A stretch of 64,000 nt of DNA from the NCBI GenBank assembly GCA_003220435.1, contig QHSL01000061.1:100889-164888 (forward strand). Reading direction: 5' to 3'. The DNA comes from Candidatus Rokuibacteriota bacterium (lineage in GTDB: Bacteria > Methylomirabilota > Methylomirabilia > Rokubacteriales > CSP1-6). The translations under genes were made by a program, and so were the position numbers. Below the pieces are notes generated by a model. It made no database searches. It saw only the letters and a program-made list of their open reading frames with translations, and was not told where the DNA came from. Shown in pieces: positions 58,316-64,000 of this stretch (positions are counted from its first letter, which is position 1; each line of letters begins with the position of its first letter).

Positions 58316-59784
58316 ACGTGCTGACTTCTCTCTCGAAGCGGCGCGGCTTCGTCTTCCAGTCGAGCGAGATCTACGGCGGCACCGGCTCGTGCTGGGACTA
58401 CGGGCCGCTGGGCGTGGAGCTCAAGAACAACATCAAGCGCGTGTGGTGGCGGGACTTCGTCCAGGCGCGCGCCGACATGGTCGGCATCGACGCCTCCATC
58501 CTCATGCATTCCACCGTGTGGAAGGCCAGCGGGCACCTCGACCACTTCACCGATCCGATGGTCGACTGCCGGGAGTGCAAGCACCGGTTCCGCGCCGATC
58601 ACGTAAACGATCTGCCGTGGACCCACTACTGCCCCGCCACCAAGGGCAATAGGTTCACAATCCCCCCCGGCGAGGGGTGCGGCCACTGCGGACAACGCCG
58701 GACGCTGTGCCCGGAGTGCGGCAAGGGCGAGCTGACCGCGCCCCGCCAGTTCAACCTGATGTTCAAGACGTTCATGGGGCCGGTGGAAGAGGAGGCGGCG
58801 GTCACCTATCTGCGCCCGGAGACCGCCCAGGCGATGTTCGTGAACTTCGACAACGTGCTGCAGTCGATGCGGCTCAAGCTTCCCTTCGGCGTCGCCCAGG
58901 CCGGGCGCTCCTTCCGCAACGAGATCACGCCCGGAAACTTCATCTTCCGGACGCGCGAGTTCGAGCAGATGGAGATCGAGTACTTCGTCAACCCGCACGA
59001 CCGCGTCGAGGGGCGCCCCGCCGACGAGTACTGGCACGATCGGTGGATCGCGGACTGCATGGCGTGGTTCCAGCGCTACGGCCTCCGTGACGAGAATCTG
59101 CGACTCCGCGAGCACGATAAGGACGAGCTCGCCCACTACGCCAAGCGCACCGTCGACATCGAGTACAAGTTCCCGATCGGCTGGAGCGAGCTGATGGGGA
59201 TCGCCAACCGCACCGATTTTGATCTCAAGCAGCACGCGAAGTGGAGCGGCAAGTCGCTGACCTACTTCGACGAGGAGCGCAAGGAGCACGTGGTGCCGTA
59301 CGTCGTCGAGCCCGCCGCGGGCGTCGATCGAGCGCTGCTCGCGTTCATGGCCGACGCCTACCGCGAGGAAGAGGTGCGGGGCGAGAAGCGTGTCGTCCTC
59401 CGGTTCCATCCGGAGCTGGCGCCGCTCAAGGTCGCCGTGCTGCCCCTGCTCAAGAAGCGCGACGACATCGTACGGGTCGCCCAGACGATTCGCGCCGATC
59501 TCGCTAGGCGGTGGCGGGTCGTCTACGACGACACCGCGGCGATCGGACGGCTCTACCGGCGGCAAGACGAGATCGGCACCCCCTACTGCGTCACCGTGGA
59601 CGTCCAGACCGTCGGCGACGCAGAGCGCGGCGAGGCGGGTGACCAGAAGGTGACGATCCGCGAGCGGGATTCGATGGAGCAGATCCGCGTGCCCGTCGCC
59701 GAACTGGAGGCGGTATTCCGCGAGTTCCTCGACGGCGCCGCGTGGGAGGCAATCGCTCGCCGGTATCCGCCAGCACGCAGCTAG
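58306..59784 (+). CDS. glyS: Glycyl-tRNA synthetase, single-chain (dimeric) type
   Basis: A 492-residue class II synthetase of the eukaryote-like alpha2 type. The N-terminal FQSSEIYGGTGSCWDYGP, a zinc-binding insertion (CRECKHRF, CGHCGQRRTLCPECG), motif 2 with FRNEITPGNFIFRTREFEQ, and the C-terminal anticodon domain are all visible. The ATG is overlapped by the stop of the repeat micro-ORF. It converges on the penicillin-binding protein gene. Confidence 0.95.
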   Translation: MNMDVLTSLSKRRGFVFQSSEIYGGTGSCWDYGPLGVELKNNIKRVWWRDFVQARADMVGIDASILMHSTVWKASGHLDHFTDPMVDCRECKHRFRADHVNDLPWTHYCPATKGNRFTIPPGEGCGHCGQRRTLCPECGKGELTAPRQFNLMFKTFMGPVEEEAAVTYLRPETAQAMFVNFDNVLQSMRLKLPFGVAQAGRSFRNEITPGNFIFRTREFEQMEIEYFVNPHDRVEGRPADEYWHDRWIADCMAWFQRYGLRDENLRLREHDKDELAHYAKRTVDIEYKFPIGWSELMGIANRTDFDLKQHAKWSGKSLTYFDEERKEHVVPYVVEPAAGVDRALLAFMADAYREEEVRGEKRVVLRFHPELAPLKVAVLPLLKKRDDIVRVAQTIRADLARRWRVVYDDTAAIGRLYRRQDEIGTPYCVTVDVQTVGDAERGEAGDQKVTIRERDSMEQIRVPVAELEAVFREFLDGAAWEAIARRYPPARS

Positions 59785-59863
59785 CCCAGGAGGCCCCCCG
59801 TCGCTACGCAATTCCGAAGAGCGCCACGGCTCCGCCGGGGCGCTGTCGAGCGTCGGGGGGCTT

Positions 59864-59885
59864 GGGGGGCCCGTCGAGGCCCCCC
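59864..59885. terminator. Hairpin between convergent glyS and PBP1A genes
   Basis: GGGGGGCC and GGCCCCCC form a perfect 8-bp stem around CGTCGA. It sits 80 bases after glyS and 7 bases beyond the reverse-strand PBP gene, so it could serve both. There is no clear T-run on either side. Confidence 0.55.
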
Positions 59886-59891
59886 ATATAA

Positions 59892-62069
59892 CTAGGGCGT
59901 CTGGCCCTTCGAGGGTGAAACTATCGGCGCGGCCGGCGGCGGCGGCGGCGTTGCGGGCGGCATCGGGGCCGGCCCTGGTGTTACGACGGGTGTCGGTACG
60001 GGCACCTGCACTGGCGTTGCGAGCGGCACGACCTGGGTTCGGGGTTGCCCCACGCCCGAGCAGACGACGCCGGCCTCGGTCCCCTTGATGAAGGCCATCA
60101 GGACTGGACGTGCGCACGCGCCGGTCGGATCCTCGTCGACCAGGAGCGACACCACCCGCTCCGGGACCGGAAAGTCTTCCTTCGGGCTGTCGCCGAGGAC
60201 CTTGCCCATGTAAGCGACCCAGATGGGAACCGCGACGCGCGAGCCGGTCTCGTCGCGGCCGAGGCTGCGCGGCCGGTCGTATCCGACCCACACGCCGGTC
60301 GCGAGTCGCGGCGTGAACCCGATGAACCAGGCGTTCGAGTAGTCGTTGGTCGTCCCAGTCTTGGCCGCCACCGGGCGTCCCAGGGCCTTCGCTCCCTGGC
60401 CGGTGCCGCGCTCGACGACGCCGCGGAGCATATGAGTGATCACGTAGGCGGTCTCGGGCGACAGCGCCTCACGGCCTTCCGGCACGTGCTCCTCGAGGAG
60501 CTTGCCCTGCGGATCGGTGACGTAACGGATCGTCACCGGCGGCATCCAGACTCCCTGGTTGGCGAGCGCGCTGTAGGCCGAGGTCAACTCCAGCAGCGAG
60601 AGATCCGACGTTCCGAGAGCCAGGCTGAGATTGATGTCCAGCCGGCTCGAGATGCCGAGCCGGCGCGCGACCTGGATCGTCTTGTTGATCCCGACGCGCT
60701 CCTGGAGCTTGACGGTCACGACGTTCACCGACTCCTCGATGGCCTGCTGCAGGGTCGTGGCGCCGCGGAACTTGCGATCGTAGTTCTCGGGCTTCCACGA
60801 CTGCCCGTTCGATCCGACCGCGTAGGAGACCGGCGCATCCTCGATTTGCGTGGCGGGCGTGAACCCGGCTTCGAGCGCCGCGATGTAGATGAAGGGCTTG
60901 AAGGCCGAGCCCGGTTGGCGCTTGGCCTGCACCGCCCGGTTGAACTCACTGCGGAAGAAATCGGTGCCCCCGACGATCGCCTTCACGTAGCCAGTCTGCG
61001 GCTCGACCGTGATCACCGCGCCCTCGGGGGACTCGCCAGGTTGCCCCTTGGCGGTGCGTCCCTGGAGCGCCCTCAAGCCTTCACGGAGCGACTGCTCCGC
61101 CACCAGCTGCATCGTGGGATTCAGGGTCGTGTAGACGTTGAGGCCCCCCTTGAACACCAGGTCGGCGCCGTACTTGGCCTCCAGCGCCTGCTGGACGTAG
61201 TCCACGAAGTACTGGCCGGTCGTGCGGCGTCGCTCCGGCGGGATCAGCCCGAGGTCCGTCTTGGCCAGGCGCTTGGCGTCCTCGTCCTTGAGCGCGCCGA
61301 ACTCCACCATCCGGCGGAGCACGACCTCGCGCCGCCGCTTCGCGGCCTCGGAGCGCTCGAATGGCGAGTAGTTCGAGGGTGCCCGCGGGAGGCCGCCGAT
61401 CAGCGCCGACTCGCGCACGTTGAGCTCGGCGACCGATTTGCCGAAGTACGTCCGGGCCGCTGCCTCGACGCCGTACGCGCCGTGCCCAAAGTACACCTGG
61501 TTCAGGTACATCTCGAGGATGCGGTCCTTGGAGTAGCGGCGCTCGAGCTCCAGCGCCAGGACGGCCTCCTTCAGCTTCCGCTCCAGGCTCTTGTCCGGCG
61601 TGAGGAAGAGGACCTTCGTGAGCTGCTGGGTGATGGTGCTGCCGCCCTCGACGAACCGCCCGCGCCGGTAGTTCTGGACGACCGCGCGCGCCACGCCAAT
61701 TGGGTCGATGCCCCAGTGCGAGTAGAAGCGCTTGTCCTCCGTCGCGATCACCGCGTCCCGGAGCGACTGGGGGATCTGGGCCAGCGGCACGAAGATGCGC
61801 CGCTCCACGTGGAGCTCGGTGAGGGGCTCGTCGTTGTCGTCGTAGATCTTGGTGCCCAGGATGGGCTGCAGCGTCTCGAGCGCGGTGACCGAGGGAAGCG
61901 AGCGCGGGAAGATCGTGAACGCCCACAGCGCGGCGACCGCCACCGCGGCGACCAAGAGGAGCGTGACGGCGCCAACCCCGATGAGGAGACGTCGCAACCA
62001 GCGGCGGGGGGGCCGGACGGGGCGGTCGGCGGACGTCGACGGCTTCTGCGCGCGGGCCATCCTGGACAT
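59892..62069 (-). CDS. Penicillin-binding protein 1A family, bifunctional
   Basis: A 725-residue peptidoglycan synthase. A membrane anchor at about residues 26-50 precedes the glycosyltransferase domain (catalytic Glu 111 in ATEDKRFYSHWG; GGSTITQQLTK). The transpeptidase domain has Ser388 and Lys391 in RQPGSAFKPF, then ESVNVV and KTGTTND. The last 40 residues are Pro/Ala-rich, possibly periplasmic low-complexity. Start ATG 62069 or ATG 62060; a TATAAT overlaps the first, so the second could be read from a leaderless mRNA. Confidence 0.94.
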   Translation of the reverse strand: MSRMARAQKPSTSADRPVRPPRRWLRRLLIGVGAVTLLLVAAVAVAALWAFTIFPRSLPSVTALETLQPILGTKIYDDNDEPLTELHVERRIFVPLAQIPQSLRDAVIATEDKRFYSHWGIDPIGVARAVVQNYRRGRFVEGGSTITQQLTKVLFLTPDKSLERKLKEAVLALELERRYSKDRILEMYLNQVYFGHGAYGVEAAARTYFGKSVAELNVRESALIGGLPRAPSNYSPFERSEAAKRRREVVLRRMVEFGALKDEDAKRLAKTDLGLIPPERRRTTGQYFVDYVQQALEAKYGADLVFKGGLNVYTTLNPTMQLVAEQSLREGLRALQGRTAKGQPGESPEGAVITVEPQTGYVKAIVGGTDFFRSEFNRAVQAKRQPGSAFKPFIYIAALEAGFTPATQIEDAPVSYAVGSNGQSWKPENYDRKFRGATTLQQAIEESVNVVTVKLQERVGINKTIQVARRLGISSRLDINLSLALGTSDLSLLELTSAYSALANQGVWMPPVTIRYVTDPQGKLLEEHVPEGREALSPETAYVITHMLRGVVERGTGQGAKALGRPVAAKTGTTNDYSNAWFIGFTPRLATGVWVGYDRPRSLGRDETGSRVAVPIWVAYMGKVLGDSPKEDFPVPERVVSLLVDEDPTGACARPVLMAFIKGTEAGVVCSGVGQPRTQVVPLATPVQVPVPTPVVTPGPAPMPPATPPPPPAAPIVSPSKGQTP

Positions 62070-62073
62070 TATA
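62068..62073 (-). promoter_or_regulatory. Possible -10 box of the PBP1A gene
   Basis: TATAAT on the reverse strand overlaps the first ATG (62069). No good -35 is seen 16-19 bases upstream (best CTGCAC). If real, transcription would begin at the second ATG (62060). Confidence 0.35.
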
Positions 62074-62141
62074 CCGGCCACCTCGCCGGGCCGTGCAGTG
62101 CCTTGCGCCCTCGGAATCCCCTGTGATACAACGCCGGTGCT

Positions 62142-63398
62142 TTGAGCCGCCTGGAGTTCCCGCCGGTCGACCAGCAGCTGCAGATCATTCGGCGCGGGGC
62201 CGCCGACATTATTGTCGAGGCGGAGCTCTCGCAGAAGCTCGAGAGGTCGCGTCGTGCCCGCGTACCTCTGAAGGTCAAGCTGGGTCTCGACCCGACCGCG
62301 CCCGACCTGCACCTGGGGCACACCGTGGTCCTGACCAAGCTTCGCGACTTCCAGGAGCTGGGCCACCAGGTGATCGTGATCATCGGCGATTTCACCGGTA
62401 TGATCGGCGACCCGACCGGCCGCTCCGAGACGCGCAAGCCGCTCACCCGCGACGAGATCCGCGCGAACGCGGACACGTACCGCGCGCAGCTCGGCAGGGT
62501 CATCGACATGTCACGGACGCGGGTCGAGTTCAACTCGACGTGGCTCGCGCCCCTGACCTTCGAACACGTGATCCGCGAGACCGCGAGCCTCACGGTCGCT
62601 CGAATGCTCCAGCGTGAGGACTTCGCCGCGCGGTACGCCGCCGAGCGTCCGATCAGTCTTCACGAGTTCCTGTACCCGATCGCCCAGGCCTACGATTCGG
62701 TGGCGCTGAGCGCGGACATCGAGCTGGGCGGCACCGACCAGACATTCAACCTGCTGGTCGGACGCGACCTGCAGCGGGCCCATGGCCAGGAGCCGCAGAT
62801 CGCGCTAACGCTTCCACTGCTCGAGGGGCTCGACGGCGTGCAGAAGATGTCCAAGAGCCTGGGGAACTACGTCGGCATCAACGAGAGGCCCGAGGACATC
62901 TTTGGCAAGCTCATGTCGGTCTCCGACACGATGATGTGGCGCTACTTCGAGCTGCTCACGCGCATTCCGTCGACCGAGATCGCGGTCCTTCGCGCCGGAC
63001 ACCCGATGGACGCCAAGAAGCGGCTGGCCCGCGAGATCACGGCCCAGTACCACGGCGCCGGCGCGGCCGCGGAGGCGGAAGCCCACTTCGCGCGCATCCA
63101 CCAGCACCGCGATCTGCCCGACGAAATCGAGACCGCCCGCCTGCCCACCGACGGGGACGCGATCCCGGGAAGGGTGTTGCCTCCGACGGGGGCTCCGTGG
63201 CCGCTGGGGCTCGTCCTCAAGGAGGCCGGGCTCGTGAGCTCGACGTCGGAGGCGCGCCGGATGATCCGACAGGGCGCCGTCGAGGTCGATCGTCGGCGGG
63301 TCACCAGCGTCGAAGAGACGCTCGCACCGGGGCGCGCGTATCTGATCCAGGTGGGCAAACGGCGGTTCAAGCGTGTGGTGCTCGGGCCCGATGGGTAA
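62142..63398 (+). CDS. tyrS: Tyrosyl-tRNA synthetase
   Basis: A 418-residue class I synthetase. HLGH is at 57-60, KMSKS at 235-239, and a C-terminal S4 RNA-binding domain (about 350-415) has LVLKEAGLVSSTSEARRMIR. The start is TTG 62142; a possible weak promoter is TTGCGC (62103-62108) with TACAAC (62127-62132). It diverges from the PBP gene, and the rRNA promoter begins five bases after its stop. Confidence 0.94.
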   Translation: MSRLEFPPVDQQLQIIRRGAADIIVEAELSQKLERSRRARVPLKVKLGLDPTAPDLHLGHTVVLTKLRDFQELGHQVIVIIGDFTGMIGDPTGRSETRKPLTRDEIRANADTYRAQLGRVIDMSRTRVEFNSTWLAPLTFEHVIRETASLTVARMLQREDFAARYAAERPISLHEFLYPIAQAYDSVALSADIELGGTDQTFNLLVGRDLQRAHGQEPQIALTLPLLEGLDGVQKMSKSLGNYVGINERPEDIFGKLMSVSDTMMWRYFELLTRIPSTEIAVLRAGHPMDAKKRLAREITAQYHGAGAAAEAEAHFARIHQHRDLPDEIETARLPTDGDAIPGRVLPPTGAPWPLGLVLKEAGLVSSTSEARRMIRQGAVEVDRRRVTSVEETLAPGRAYLIQVGKRRFKRVVLGPDG

Positions 63399-63402
63399 AA
63401 GC

Positions 63403-63431
63403 TTGACAAGGCTAGGATCGGTCCGTATAGT
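63403..63431 (+). promoter_or_regulatory. Promoter of the rRNA operon
   Basis: A consensus TTGACA (63403-63408), 17 bases, TATAGT (63426-63431). The transcript starts near 63438, about 200 bases before 16S. Confidence 0.88.
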
Positions 63432-63498
63432 CAGGCGTTGCTCACGGAACCGTGGGCAGCAGGACGTAAGCCCGGTCACCTTCCAAAGCTGACCGTAG

Positions 63499-63509
63499 TG
63501 CTCTTTGAA
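63499..63509 (+). promoter_or_regulatory. boxA-like antitermination site in the rRNA leader
   Basis: TGCTCTTTGAA closely matches the boxA core TGCTCTTTAA bound by NusB-S10. A short hairpin (CACGG/CCGTG at 63443-63454) about 45 bases upstream could be the boxB counterpart. Confidence 0.6.
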
Positions 63510-63640
63510 AGCTGGATATGCTACTGGCTCACCAAAAAGGTGTGAGCACCCATCCGTTCTATCGAGCCTTGCGCTCGGCCGAGTAACTGTCAGCAGCATC
63601 GCAGTGAAACGTTCGAGCTTGAGGACCAGGTTCATCGCTT

Positions 63641-64000
<360 letters not shown>

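Overview
The window is dense, high-GC bacterial chromosome. Nearly every base is coding, genes run in long same-strand blocks, and stop and start codons often overlap (ATGA, GTGA, TTGA). The cell is Gram-negative: there are outer-membrane porin-like proteins ending in Phe, several lipoproteins, a LapB-like protein and a class A penicillin-binding protein. Complex I, pyruvate dehydrogenase and methylmalonyl-CoA enzymes indicate a respiring heterotroph. The gene mix fits an uncultivated soil or groundwater lineage such as Rokubacteria/Methylomirabilota, or a deltaproteobacterial relative. That placement is inference; the partial 16S rRNA at the right edge could settle it.

Layout. 1-3.4 kb: end of nuoL, then nuoM and nuoN. 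3.4-5.1 kb: a more AT-rich gap, then a TetR regulator with its own promoter and operator, coupled to an ECF sigma factor. 5.3-12.7 kb: rplU-rpmA-obgE-proB-proA-nadD-rsfS, a DksA/TraR-like protein, a LapB-like TPR protein and a ComF-like phosphoribosyltransferase. 12.7-16.1 kb: gap-pgk-tpiA-secG. 16.1-19.6 kb: a peptide ABC binding protein and two permeases, without ATPases. 19.65 kb: tRNA-Leu(GAG). 19.9-21.5 kb: a small membrane protein with paired CxxC motifs, and lipA. 21.5-30.2 kb: nuoABCDEFGHIJK; the L, M and N subunits are the ones 18-20 kb upstream. 30.2-35.1 kb: pdhA-pdhB-pdhC-lpd, with lipA nearby to make the lipoyl cofactor. 35.2-38.5 kb: a TMTC-like TPR membrane protein, then a reverse-strand trio of small membrane proteins (DUF4337, YtxH-like, DUF948-like). 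38.5-41.8 kb: acyl-CoA carboxyltransferase and methylmalonyl-CoA mutase large subunit. 41.8-51.9 kb: exported proteins sharing a FlgT-like domain, polyprenyl synthase, SAM hydrolase, FmdB zinc ribbon, a TPR lipoprotein and two tandem porin-like paralogues with near-identical promoters. 52-59.8 kb: hisS-aspS-phoH-ybeY-era-recO-glyS. 59.9-62.1 kb: penicillin-binding protein 1A on the reverse strand. 62.1-64 kb: tyrS, a consensus rRNA promoter, and the first about 360 bases of 16S rRNA.

The most unusual signal is a dispersed intergenic repeat family, called the VRAA repeat here after its translation. It occurs between genes of one operon (proB/proA, nuoJ/nuoK, pdhC/lpd, mmdA/mcmA as a tandem array, recO/glyS) and once inverted before rplU. 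On the sense strand every copy is open in the same frame and encodes VRAA-type micropeptides. In three places the micro-ORF starts on the upstream gene's stop codon and stops on the downstream gene's start codon, so translation could pass through the insertion. A second, unrelated module encodes the same QAGLTDPAT peptide at the 5' ends of both nuoA and nuoE. These are sequence observations; function is not shown.
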